Assembly: GCA_029261305.1 (NCBI GenBank)
Contig: JAJDBO010000046.1
Span: 1-19,604, forward strand
DNA: 19,604 nucleotides
From: Nitrospirales bacterium
GTDB taxonomy: Bacteria > Nitrospirota > Nitrospiria > Nitrospirales > UBA8639
Direction of reading: 5' to 3'
The notes beneath the pieces are model-generated. The model was not told where the DNA came from, did no database searches, and was given only the letters and a program-made list of their open reading frames with translations. Below, in pieces: positions 1-8,600 of this stretch (its first letter is position 1; each line of letters begins with the position of its first letter). A program made the position numbers and the translations under genes.

Positions 1-116
1 CTCAGTTTGATCCAAGTTGGTCAGAAGGTGCCCTGAAAATTTATGAAGGATTGCGTTTGGCTATGGTGCGCCGCAAGCATCAAGGCCTTGAAGATTTTGA
101 TGTGTCCAGAAATTAA
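1..116 (+). CDS. C-terminal tail of an unknown protein (partial)
   Basis: An open frame enters from the left edge (first full codon at 3) and stops at TAA 114-116. The visible 37 residues begin QFDPSWSEGALKIYEGLRLA and end in a charged tail, ...DFDVSRN. The composition is protein-like, an amphipathic helix followed by a basic patch, but there is no motif I can assign. The next gene starts 124 bp later with its own strong ribosome binding site, so the two need not be one operon. Family unknown. Confidence 0.5.
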   Translation, partial: QFDPSWSEGALKIYEGLRLAMVRRKHQGLEDFDVSRN

Positions 117-239
117 CACAGGGTGTACAATACGTTCCTGAGTAGGGGCGAAGAATGTGTCTCTTGTATTTCCTGATTTTTCAGATAGACCTATTCTTTG
201 AGTGACGAACGACGGATCTTTGTACAAAGGAGGTAAACG

Positions 240-626
240 ATGGTTGCTCCTCAATCATTTATTAGAGCCCTCCAGCGTGAACCGATTGCATGTGGGGCCT
301 CGGCCTGTCCCGGACAAGTGGAATGTGTCGAGGTCTCCCAACATCAAGATCGGGTGAAGTCCTATCATGTACAATGCCTCCTCTGTGGGTGGGAGGATCA
401 GGTCCGCGGGTACGAAGAACTTGGCCAGCCATGGGCGGATGCCGAACTCGAAGCCATTATCGATGAGCATTTGCTGCATCTCCAGCCCATCTGTCCTCAT
501 GATTCCTCTCCCATTGTGTTTTCCTCGTTGCCCAATCCTCGACGACGGGCCCGGTATCGAATTGCCTGTTATTACTGCGGGTGTCAGGTAGAAGTTGATT
601 GGCCTCCCCAAGAGACGAAGTGGTAA
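240..626 (+). CDS. Small Cys-rich protein, putative zinc-binding
   Basis: 128 aa starting at ATG 240, preceded by a near-consensus Shine-Dalgarno (AAAGGAGG, about 7 nt spacing), which decides both the strand and the start. Cysteine clusters recur: CGASACPG near residue 18, CLLCGW near 46, a single CPH near 85, and CYYCGC near 109. Two CxxC-type pairs plus extra Cys/His residues suggest one or two zinc-ribbon-like folds. There is no signal peptide or membrane segment, so it is probably cytoplasmic. I do not recognise the family and propose no function beyond metal binding, which is inferred. A long opposite-strand frame over the same bases (255-731) has no comparable start signal. Confidence 0.75.
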   Translation: MVAPQSFIRALQREPIACGASACPGQVECVEVSQHQDRVKSYHVQCLLCGWEDQVRGYEELGQPWADAELEAIIDEHLLHLQPICPHDSSPIVFSSLPNPRRRARYRIACYYCGCQVEVDWPPQETKW

Positions 627-777
627 CTCCTTTCGGTTTCTCTCAGCGAATATCCTCCTACCTCTATTGATGGCCAACCTTTTCACTTGACCTTCGAGTC
701 TTCTTCCCTTAGGTAACGTCTGGCATTGCATGGGAGCACTATCCCATTGGGCTTGAAAGCATCAACGGAAAAATTTC

Positions 778-1539
778 ATGAAAAAAATAAAGCGGAAAAT
801 AAAATCGACTCCAGGCAAACGTCCGAGTATGGTCGTGGGTTTTTCTGGAGAGGATCTTCCCCCTGCAGGATTTTTAGCAGCCTGGTTTGATCAGCAGTAT
901 GGAGGGCCGTTGCGCATTCGTTTTCCTGAGGCCAATTCCAATACGACGTTTGAAGTCAGTCACGTAGAGTGGTGTGCGATGGTGAGTCAGGTTCGCACGG
1001 ATGAGGATGTGGCACGATGGACGACTCAGATGGCCTGGGCCCATACCGAGGTGGTGCAGATTGTGTCTACATCCCCGGCGGGAAGTGCGAAGCAGGATGT
1101 CGTGCTCTTTTTGGCTCGGTTGGCGAGAGGCTTGTCATTGCTTACGGAAGGCACGGTCTATGATATTGCGGCGAGTCACTATTTCAATCCCTCCGATTGG
1201 AGCGATCGACTTCTAGACGCCTTTCATATTGAAGACCATGTTCAGGTGAAAGAGGAAGAGCATTTGCTCGATGGTCGTCAATGGTTCTATACGCGAGGGT
1301 TGTCTAAATTCGGACTCGAAGAATTCGAGGTCTTTCAACCGCGTGGCTTGCCGGCGACCTCAACGATCGACCGCCTGTTGGATTTATCTGATCGATGTGT
1401 GGGGCAAGGAAAAAGTCCAAAAGTTGGCGAAGAGGTTCAGTTGCTTTCTGACGCTGTGAATATCCGAGTGGTGAACCACCGAACTCATGCGTTGCCAGAT
1501 GGCCAGCTCAATCTTCGTGAAGTGCAATGGGGCGGGTGA
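778..1539 (+). CDS. Uncharacterised 253-aa protein
   Basis: The frame starts at ATG 778 with a very basic N-terminus (MKKIKRKIK) and continues as a soluble, mixed alpha/beta sequence without signal peptide or membrane segment. The upstream ribosome site is weak (an A-rich ACGGAAAA stretch). A conspicuous segment near residues 166-180, WFYTRGLSKFGLEEFEVF, looks like a conserved core (TRG-x-x-KFG-x-x-E-[FL]-E) and resembles patches I associate with uncharacterised DUF families. I cannot name one reliably. It lies between the small Cys-rich gene and the diguanylate cyclase, all on the plus strand, separated by 151 and 188 bp, so independent transcription is possible. Confidence 0.7.
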   Translation: MKKIKRKIKSTPGKRPSMVVGFSGEDLPPAGFLAAWFDQQYGGPLRIRFPEANSNTTFEVSHVEWCAMVSQVRTDEDVARWTTQMAWAHTEVVQIVSTSPAGSAKQDVVLFLARLARGLSLLTEGTVYDIAASHYFNPSDWSDRLLDAFHIEDHVQVKEEEHLLDGRQWFYTRGLSKFGLEEFEVFQPRGLPATSTIDRLLDLSDRCVGQGKSPKVGEEVQLLSDAVNIRVVNHRTHALPDGQLNLREVQWGG

Positions 1540-1727
1540 GCCTCACCCCGCTCTCCCTCGTTATCTTCCCACAACTCAAGAATTTGTCAGAAAAGTTCCT
1601 GATCCGGCACCTCCCCTCAATAAAGAAATCAGGCACATCGCCGATAACATAATCAGGTAATGGGTAAAAAATATCCCAAAATGAACAAAAGACCAAACAA
1701 TTCCACCCGCTTGGAGAGAATGACCTA

Positions 1728-2891
1728 ATGTTTAACATATGGCCAGGTCGTCAGGAGAAACCACCAAAGGCAGAAACGAAGGCTTCGTCTTCAACGAAGA
1801 AGGGGGCATCCCAGGGAGCCTCTTCGTCAGAAGGGCAAGATGCTGCGATTGAAGCGGTCGCAAAAATCCTTCGAACCTTTGGGCGACATTCGTTTGATCT
1901 CGACAAGGGCGATGCGGAAACCTTTGAAAAAGAATTTGAGCGATGGGCACGCCATGTGCTGCTTGGAACGACCACCTCTGAAGATCCTAATGCACGGGAA
2001 GACTATGCGGATGGCCGCCGGAATTGGGGCGGGCTGAATCAGTTTGTGAATCGTCATCGGCAGCAAGAGAAGAATTATGTCATGAAAGGGTTCCATGCCC
2101 TTCGTGATGTGATCTGGACGTTTACGAGCACGGTGAGTCAGGCGTTTATCCAGGATCAAGAATCCGATAGTCATATGCAGGCTCATATTGGACGTCTGAA
2201 AACAGCCGTGGCGAGTAAAAGCCCAGGCGATCTCAAACGGGAAGTGTTAGCGGCGGCGGAAGAGCTCAGTAAGTTGGTGGAAGATCGTAGTCTTGCAGAA
2301 CGTCACCGAGTAGAGAAGCTTGGTGAAAAACTGAAACAAGTGGAAGAAGAACTTGGCCAGACTCGAGAGCAGATGTCATTGGATGGCCTGACACAGTTAT
2401 ATAATCGTGCGGCCTTAGATCAGCATCTTGAACAAGTGAGTGCCCTGAGCATTCTGGCCGATTCCCCCTGTTGTCTCATGATGGTGGATATCGATCATTT
2501 TAAGCGGGTCAATGATTCGTATGGGCACCGCGCGGGGGATACGGTGATTTGTGAAATTGCGAAGCGGACGGTGTTGACCTTTCCCCGCAAAACAGATTTT
2601 GTGGCTCGGTATGGCGGCGAAGAATTTGCGGTAGTGGTGCAAGGCGTGGGGTATGAAGCTGCGCGCACGTTGGGTGAACGACTGTTAACGGCGATAAGAC
2701 AGACCTTAGTCAAACATGAAGATTTGGAATTATCCGTCACGGTTTCCATTGGCCTGGCGGAGTACTTAACTGGGGAAAGCCCGGCCAATTGGATTGAACG
2801 TGCCGATCAAGCCCTCTATCGAGCGAAGCACGGTGGACGGAATCAACTCTGTGCCGCCGGAGATCCTTTACCTGAATTGGTGGAGGCGTAG
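1728..2891 (+). CDS. Diguanylate cyclase (GGDEF domain)
   Basis: A 387-aa enzyme predicted to condense two GTP into the second messenger c-di-GMP. Residues 1-30 are a Lys/Ser/Ala-rich linker; about 35-175 form an unassigned helical N-terminal domain, probably sensory; about 185-220 are heptad-like and probably a coiled coil; about 222-375 form the GGDEF domain. The domain opens with DGLTQLYNRAALDQHL, has the metal/phosphate motif VDIDHFKRVND, and the active loop RYGGEEF with GGEEF at 296-300. An RxxD inhibitory I-site (R287-D290) sits exactly five residues before it, so product inhibition is expected. No signal peptide or transmembrane helix is seen, so it is likely cytosolic. Start: ATG 1728, with GGAGAG about 10 nt upstream. 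No EAL or HD-GYP partner is visible in the window. Confidence 0.92.
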   Translation: MFNIWPGRQEKPPKAETKASSSTKKGASQGASSSEGQDAAIEAVAKILRTFGRHSFDLDKGDAETFEKEFERWARHVLLGTTTSEDPNAREDYADGRRNWGGLNQFVNRHRQQEKNYVMKGFHALRDVIWTFTSTVSQAFIQDQESDSHMQAHIGRLKTAVASKSPGDLKREVLAAAEELSKLVEDRSLAERHRVEKLGEKLKQVEEELGQTREQMSLDGLTQLYNRAALDQHLEQVSALSILADSPCCLMMVDIDHFKRVNDSYGHRAGDTVICEIAKRTVLTFPRKTDFVARYGGEEFAVVVQGVGYEAARTLGERLLTAIRQTLVKHEDLELSVTVSIGLAEYLTGESPANWIERADQALYRAKHGGRNQLCAAGDPLPELVEA

Positions 2892-2895
2892 TTTG

Positions 2896-2962
2896 TGAAG
2901 CGTTATGCGTGAAGCGTGATCCGCAGGATTTTTTTCTACGTATTACTCATCACGCACGAAGC
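2896..2962. repeat. Imperfect inverted repeat between convergent genes
   Basis: The gap between the diguanylate cyclase and the convergent gene holds repeated GTGAAGCGT/GCGTGAAGCGTGAT words. They pair imperfectly with ATCACGCACGAAGCATCACG; the clearest arm is GCGTGAT at 2914-2920 against ATCACGC at 2949-2955. A run of seven T (2930-2936) follows a short ATCC-GCA-GGAT hairpin and may end plus-strand transcription. The words look like a dispersed intergenic palindrome family, but this window shows only one clear copy. Confidence 0.5.
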
Positions 2963-3149
2963 ATCACGAATTTTGAGAATTCACTCCCCTATCTGATATC
3001 CCACCACAAATCGAAACCACACTTCAGGCGCTTTAAAGCCTAGGAACTCATCGTATCGCACATTGGTGAGATTGTCACCTGCCACGTGAATTGCTGGGAT
3101 TATTGATGGGGATGCCAGGTTGCTCTTGAATTTCTGTGAGTCCCGTCCT

Positions 3150-3761
3150 TTATTGAAGGTCCTCAGCATAGTCCGCCGCAAGCACGTTCTCGAGTAGTGA
3201 GCGATAGTCTGGAAGAATAGAATGGTAGCCTGCAAAATCACATTGCACAAAACTGACCCTCTCAGCGAGAGATTCATAGCGAGCGTTGTGAGATAAAAAC
3301 CCTCTGGTTTGTAGTAAGGCAACAATATCACTCTCCCAGAGTCCTTCTTGAACGACGATTTCTCGAATGGTTTCTTTATCTGCTTCTTCAAGGCTGTGCC
3401 ATTCCTCTTCGACGTCTTCCTTAGTGATGAGACCTTCTGCGGCGGGTAGAGGGATGGGCTGTGGTTTGTCATGTATGGTTTCGCGTGGTGGTGTGTGAGG
3501 TAAGGGAATCTTCTTCGATGGATCCTGTTTGGTTCGTCCAAGTATGAGTAGCATTCCCAGAACGCTCAACGAACATACCAAGATTCCCAAGTTGGAAATG
3601 GGAAGAGGTGCGAGCGCCATGCGATAAAGCGTCTCTAGCCACCCTGCGATTGCACCTCTATCCTCAATGAGTCCAGCACGGGTCAGCTCTTCCACAAGTA
3701 CCCGGAGTCCTGCTAAGAGGCCGATAACGAATGCGATATATTTCGCCATGTTTTTCATCAT
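3150..3761 (-). CDS. Two-TM membrane protein with cytosolic helical domain
   Basis: 203 aa starting at ATG 3761, with AAAGGAAG 6 nt upstream. A hydrophobic helix lies at about residues 8-22 and a second at about 57-76 (ISNLGILVCSLSVLGMLLIL), followed by a Pro-rich linker (about 80-108) and an acidic C-terminal domain. That domain contains a winged-helix-like stretch (SLEEADKETIREIVVQEGLW...IVALLQTRGFL). The arrangement is loosely reminiscent of SieB-type superinfection-exclusion proteins, a weak resemblance only. It is transcribed away from the LexA-like gene across a shared 127-bp control region, so damage-regulated expression is possible. A competing minus-strand frame at 2981-3541 lacks a ribosome site and hydrophobic organisation. 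Function unknown. Confidence 0.7.
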   Translation of the reverse strand: MMKNMAKYIAFVIGLLAGLRVLVEELTRAGLIEDRGAIAGWLETLYRMALAPLPISNLGILVCSLSVLGMLLILGRTKQDPSKKIPLPHTPPRETIHDKPQPIPLPAAEGLITKEDVEEEWHSLEEADKETIREIVVQEGLWESDIVALLQTRGFLSHNARYESLAERVSFVQCDFAGYHSILPDYRSLLENVLAADYAEDLQ

Positions 3762-3836
3762 CAGTTTCTTCCTTTCATATAGTTATCATCGACCACATCT
3801 CCCAACTTATTGAAATGTAAACGATTAAAATTCCTG

Positions 3837-3865
3837 TTGACTTCTGTTCTTTTGTTTTGTAACCA
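3837..3865 (+). promoter_or_regulatory. Predicted promoter of the lexA-like/imuB/polymerase operon
   Basis: TTGACT (3837-3842) matches the sigma70 -35 box in five of six bases. A 17-nt spacer leads to TAACCA (3860-3865), a poor -10 match that lies inside the palindromic operator. Repressor binding there would block RNA polymerase directly. An alternative -10, TACATT (3871-3876), lacks a good -35. Prediction by eye only. Confidence 0.5.
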
Positions 3866-3874
3866 TTGGTTACA
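3858..3874. promoter_or_regulatory. Palindromic operator TGTAACC-N3-GGTTACA
   Basis: Two perfect 7-bp arms flank an ATT centre, 17 bp in all, placed 17 bp before the ATG of the XRE/LexA-like repressor and overlapping its predicted promoter. Dimeric XRE-type repressors of this architecture normally autoregulate from such sites. A near half-site, TGTAAAC, occurs at 3816-3822 on the side facing the divergent membrane-protein gene and could be a weaker second contact. Confidence 0.7.
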
Positions 3875-3891
3875 TTTAGGAAAGGGGAGTG

Positions 3892-4440
3892 ATGAAGCCT
3901 GAAAGTTTAGTCGCCACACGAAAAGCACTGGGGATGACACAGGAAGAGCTGGCGGCGGCGTTGGGAACTACGCGCACCAGTATTGCGCGATACGAATGTC
4001 GTCAACGTCGTATTCCTTCGATGCTAGAGGTGGCGTTGGCTAAGCTCTCGGAACCAGTTCGTGTGCTGATGGCCGGTGTCGTGGCGGCGGGGACTCCGAT
4101 CGAACCCATCTTGCAATCCGAAGTGGTGGATGTGCCGCCAGATATGATCGGCCAAGGTGAGAACTTTGCGTTGCGCGTGAAAGGGGAGTCCATGCGCGAT
4201 GAAGGCATTCTCCCCGGCGACATTATTATTGTGCATCGACAGGAAATCGCGCGGAACGGCCAGACAGTCGTCGCTCTCGTGAATGGCGACGCGACAGTCA
4301 AAACGTTTTATCAAAAAAACGATCGCATTGAATTACGACCAGAAAATGCGACCATGCAGCCCATCGTGGTGACGCCGGAGGACGATCTCAGCATTCAAGG
4401 TGTTGTTGTCGGCGTTATTCGATACTGTAAGAAAGTGTGA
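3892..4440 (+). CDS. LexA-like self-cleaving repressor (XRE HTH + S24 peptidase)
   Basis: A 182-aa transcriptional repressor predicted to bind the upstream palindrome and to inactivate itself during the SOS response. Residues about 5-40 form a Cro/CI-type helix-turn-helix (MTQEELAAALGTTRTSIARY), not the winged helix of classical LexA. Residues about 60-180 form the S24 peptidase. The scissile bond is probably A66-G67 in GVVAAGTPIEP, the nucleophile is S100 in KGESMRDEGI and the general base is K137 in NGDATVKTF; the Ser-Lys spacing of 37 equals that of E. coli LexA. An in-frame GTG directly precedes ATG 3892; AGGA about 10 nt before the ATG favours 3892. It is first in the operon, 48 bp before imuB. 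A phage-CI-like origin is possible. Confidence 0.9.
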   Translation: MKPESLVATRKALGMTQEELAAALGTTRTSIARYECRQRRIPSMLEVALAKLSEPVRVLMAGVVAAGTPIEPILQSEVVDVPPDMIGQGENFALRVKGESMRDEGILPGDIIIVHRQEIARNGQTVVALVNGDATVKTFYQKNDRIELRPENATMQPIVVTPEDDLSIQGVVVGVIRYCKKV

Positions 4441-4488
4441 GGTACGTCTCATGTCACAATTCGTTACAACATTGCAGAGGATCTGTTT

Positions 4489-5685
4489 ATGCAACGCCAC
4501 GTTGTTTGCTATCGCATTCCCGCTTTTCAGGTGGCGCTGGCACGATTGGAAGATTTCTCTCTGCGCGACAGACCCCTTGCAATCACACCGTCTGTAAATC
4601 CACAGACGATTCTGCTTGAAACGTCGTCTGAAGCGCAGCAAGAAGGCGTGTGGATGGGCATGCAGGTTGGACAGGCGAAACGCCTGTGCCCAGCGCTCAA
4701 GCTCGTACCACCAGATCCTCCAAGAATCAGGAAAGCGACCGAAACGATTGCTCGCGTCGTAAGCCACTTTGCGCCAGTGTGGGAATCAGCAAGTCCCGGC
4801 CATGTATTTTTAGACCTCACCGGGACCACACGATTATTTGGTCGAGCCTGCGATACGGCGACAAAGATCGAAGAAGAAATCGCTGAGCGCTTTCATTTGG
4901 TCGGAGTCGCAGGTGTGGCCAGCAATAAACTGGTATCGGAAGTGGCCTCGACCGTCGTGGCTCCATTACAACTCTATGATGTGCGGCCAGGCGCAGAACA
5001 AATGTTCCTTTCGCCGCTGCCCATTAGCACGCTGCCGTTGCGAACCACGCAAAGCCAATTCATCTACTCGCTCTTTGCCGATTTAAACGTTAACACTCTT
5101 GGGCAACTTTCGACGTTTGCGTCGGCTGATCTCGAAGCAGTGTTAGGTCCGTTGGCAGGACAAGTTTGTGCCTGGGCGCAAGGCATTGATGATTCCCCGG
5201 TTCTGCCGCCGTTGAAGCAACCTTGCGTGGAAGCTACGCGAACATTGGAAGAAGATCTTGTTGATGTGGAGCAGATACGTGGCTTCTTGGATGGAACGTT
5301 AGAAATGCTATGCCGCGATCTGCGACGACAACAAAAATTTTGTCAGCTCATGACGCTTTGCGTGCAGTATCGTGATGAACGAGAGGCGATAGGTAAAGAA
5401 CGAGTGCTGCCTGGGAGCTATTGGGAAGGTGAGTTGCAACCTGTCTTGCATCGACTGCTGAAGCGGTGTTTCCAGCGACGCGTCAGAGTCCGTTCGTTTA
5501 CGATCACCTTGGGAGATTTACAGTCAGTCAGCCAACAACTCGGTCTCATTGAGGCTTGCGCAGACTTCATGCCGTCGAAACATTCCGCAGCGAACCGTCT
5601 CGCCCGTTCCAAAAAACTCTCAATGGCTCTCGATCGCATCCGTGCGAAGTTCGGCCAGCACTCCATTATGTGGGCACATACGTAG
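4489..5685 (+). CDS. imuB: ImuB-like catalytically inactive Y-family polymerase
   Basis: 398 aa with Y-family polymerase architecture: palm/fingers about 1-160, thumb about 165-235 (FADLNVNTLGQLSTFASADLE), little finger about 245-355. All catalytic carboxylates are missing. The DMDAF motif is replaced by R9-I-P11-A-F, and the SIDEAFLD motif by S102-P-G104-H105-V-F-L-D, the pattern typical of ImuB rather than DinB/UmuC. Known ImuB proteins act as a hub that brings the mutagenic replicase to the beta clamp. Here Q350-L-G-L-I354 resembles the QLxLF clamp-binding peptide. Start ATG 4489 has AGAGGA about 8 nt upstream. The stop lies 1 bp before the polymerase start, implying translational coupling. 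UmuC/DinP-like is the alternative name, but an active enzyme is unlikely. Confidence 0.88.
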   Translation: MQRHVVCYRIPAFQVALARLEDFSLRDRPLAITPSVNPQTILLETSSEAQQEGVWMGMQVGQAKRLCPALKLVPPDPPRIRKATETIARVVSHFAPVWESASPGHVFLDLTGTTRLFGRACDTATKIEEEIAERFHLVGVAGVASNKLVSEVASTVVAPLQLYDVRPGAEQMFLSPLPISTLPLRTTQSQFIYSLFADLNVNTLGQLSTFASADLEAVLGPLAGQVCAWAQGIDDSPVLPPLKQPCVEATRTLEEDLVDVEQIRGFLDGTLEMLCRDLRRQQKFCQLMTLCVQYRDEREAIGKERVLPGSYWEGELQPVLHRLLKRCFQRRVRVRSFTITLGDLQSVSQQLGLIEACADFMPSKHSAANRLARSKKLSMALDRIRAKFGQHSIMWAHT

Positions 5686-5686
5686 C

Positions 5687-8600
5687 GTGCCATTCACGCA
5701 TCTACACGTACATTCAGAATACTCCATGATGGAAGGCGTCTCGTCTTTGGAGCAGCTCTGCCACGCAGCGAAGCAGCATGGCATGGATACCTTGGCGTTG
5801 ACTGATACAAACGGTCTGTATGGTGCGATACGCTTTATCGAAGTGGCGAAGCAGTACGGTCTCAAGCCAATTTTGGGTGCGGAGCTCAGGCAGGGCGTGA
5901 GACGGGCTGTGCTGCTGGTCAAACATCCCGAGGGTTATGCCAATTTATGTCGGCTTCTCTCGCTGCTGCACAGCGGAGAGTCGTGCGATGTGATCAACGC
6001 TGTGGCCAAGTATAGTTTTGGTCTGATTGTCATTTCCGATGATATGCTCGCGCTCAAAGCCTGGAAGAAACGCAAGCTGATCGATCTGTATGTAGAACTC
6101 ACGCCCAGTGCCATGATGCATCAGGCATTGCAATTCAGTCGGGATTACAAGTTGCCCGTGGTTGCGACAAATCGTGTGCGGTTTGTTCGTTCTCAACAGC
6201 ATGGGTTGCACAAAGTATTCAGAGCCATTGCGTTGAATGTGACCCTCTCCACGTTATCTGTGGAAAAATGCTGTGCAGAAACGAATTGGTTTGCGCCGGC
6301 ATCATTCATGGAAGAACAGTTTCCGCATGTGCCGGAGGCGCTCGACAATACAGAACGTATTGCCGAGATGTGCCAAACGGATTGGAATTTCAAAGACACC
6401 ATCTTTCCCGCCTTTCGCCAACTTTCCGATGCGCAAGCGTTTATGTTGCTTCGGGAGAAAACCTACGACGGCGCAATCTGGCGCTATGGCACGGTCACAC
6501 AACCAGTCGAAGATCGCATTGAGGCTGAATTGCAGATCATCCAAGCCAAAGGGTTTGCCCATTGCTTCTTGGTCGTGGATGAAGTCGTGCAGCAAGCTCC
6601 GCGAACGTGCGGACGAGGATCAGCCGCCGCATCGATTGTGTCCTACTGTCTTGGCATCACACATGTGGATCCCATCCGCCACAATTTATTTTTCGAACGA
6701 TTCCTGAACGTGGGACGAGAGGATCCACCAGACATCGATGTGGATTTTGCGTGGGATGAACGAGATGGTATTTTGGATTACGTGTTTGCCAAGTATGGCG
6801 CGACGCGTGTGGCGATGGTTGCCAATCAAAATACACTGGGTCTGCGAGCAGCGATACGAGAAGTCGCCAAAGTGTATGGCATGCCCATGGGAGAAATGAA
6901 TGGGCTTATGCCACACTTGGAACGGCAGCCGGCGTTCAACCATCTGAGTGAGAGCAAGTCCATCACCGCATGGGCCGAATCCCTGTGCCGTGCGTTACAT
7001 CTCGCCAAGCCGTGGCCAGAAGTGTTTACTGTCGCCGTGCAACTCGAAGGGCGCGTTCGAAACCTGGGGTTGCATTGTGGCGGTATGGTCATCGTGCCCG
7101 ATGAAATCAGAAAATACGTGCCTGTCCAAATCGCCGCTAAAGGCATTCCCGTCATTCAGTGGGAAAAAGACCAAACTGAAGATGCAGGGCTTGTGAAGCT
7201 CGATATCTTAGGCAATCGCTCTCTTGCCGTCATTCGAGATGCGTTGCATGCCGTCGCCGAGAACACGGGGCATGTCATTGACTATGCGACTTGGGACGCG
7301 ATCAACGATAACAAAACCAAAGATCTCATCTGTCGCGGTGAGACCATGGGTTGCTTCTACGTCGAATCTCCTGCCACGCGATTGTTACTAAGACGTTTAT
7401 GGAAGCACATGCCGCTGGAGCGCAAAGCCCGTGCCGATGTTTTTGAATATCTCGTGATTGTCTCATCGCTCATCAGGCCGGCAGCCAATCGGTACGTGCG
7501 AGAGTTTGTGCAACGCGCGCATGGCAAACCCTACACCAGCCCGCATCCATTGCTCGACGAGGTATTGAACGAAACGCATGGCATCATGGTGTATCAGGAG
7601 GATGTGACCAAAGTCGCCATGGTCTTGGCGGACTTTCCCATCGAAGACGCGGATCAGTTGCGAAAAGTGATGAGCAAAAAACACAAGCAAAAACAACTTC
7701 AGGATTACAAAGTACAATTCTACCGAGGCGCTGCTGCCAAAAACGTCGCGAGGTCAAAGATCGATGCCATATGGGGCATGATTATGAGTTTTGTTGGCTA
7801 TAGCTTTTGTAAGCCCCATTCCGCGTCCTATGCACAAGTGTCGTTCAAGTCAGCGTATTTGCGCGCGCATTATCCTGCCGAGTTCATGGCGTCAGTTATC
7901 AGCAACCAAGGTGGGTTCTACTCGACAAGTGCCTATCTATCCGAAGCCAAACGCATGGGCCTCACTGTCTTGCCCCCGGACATCAATGCCGGTATGTGGG
8001 CCTACACCGGCAACGGCTGCGCGATCAGAGTCGGATTTATGCAAATCAAAGGATTACAGAGGGAATTTCTTGACGCGATCATCGAAGAACGAAACGCCAA
8101 CGGACCACATACATCATTGAGAGAGTTCTTAGAGAGAGTCGAAGTCGAACCAGCGCAGACGAGATTGCTCATCAAAGCCGGTTGCTTCGACAGCATCGCC
8201 GGAGAAGTCACGAGACCAGGATTGTTGTGGCGGCTCTATGCAAGGGAGGGATTCTCTTACCCAAAGAAAGGCAAGCGTTTGCCTTTCTTTGAGCACACTT
8301 CACGGGCGTTACCTATTCCGCCGGAGTATGGTGATAACCAAAAGATCAAAGACGAAATCGAACTCTTTGGATTTCCGATCAGTAAGCACCCTCTAGAATT
8401 ATTTCAGAATGCTTTTAAAGGTTATGAGTGTGTTCCAGCATCAGAGATGCACTCCTATGCAGGCAAGACTGTACAAATGGTCGGTTGGCTCATCACCGAA
8501 AAGCTCGCAGAAACTTACGATGGCCAACCCATGGAATTTACCACCTTCGAAGACCTCACCGGCCTCTACGATGCCACGCTCTTTCCAAAGATCTTTCAAA

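Noticed and set aside
255..731. Minus-strand frame of 158 codons over the Cys-rich gene
   Set aside because: The plus-strand gene has a near-consensus ribosome site and paired CxxC motifs; the minus frame has no start signal and no motif.
2981..3541. Minus-strand frame of 186 codons overlapping the two-TM protein gene
   Set aside because: It lacks a Shine-Dalgarno and ordered hydrophobic segments, while the competing frame has both.
5549..5686. ATG 5549 as start of the C-family polymerase
   Set aside because: The extra 46 residues only shadow the imuB frame and show no polymerase similarity; GTG 5687 immediately precedes the conserved PHP motif and fits the 1-bp operon spacing.
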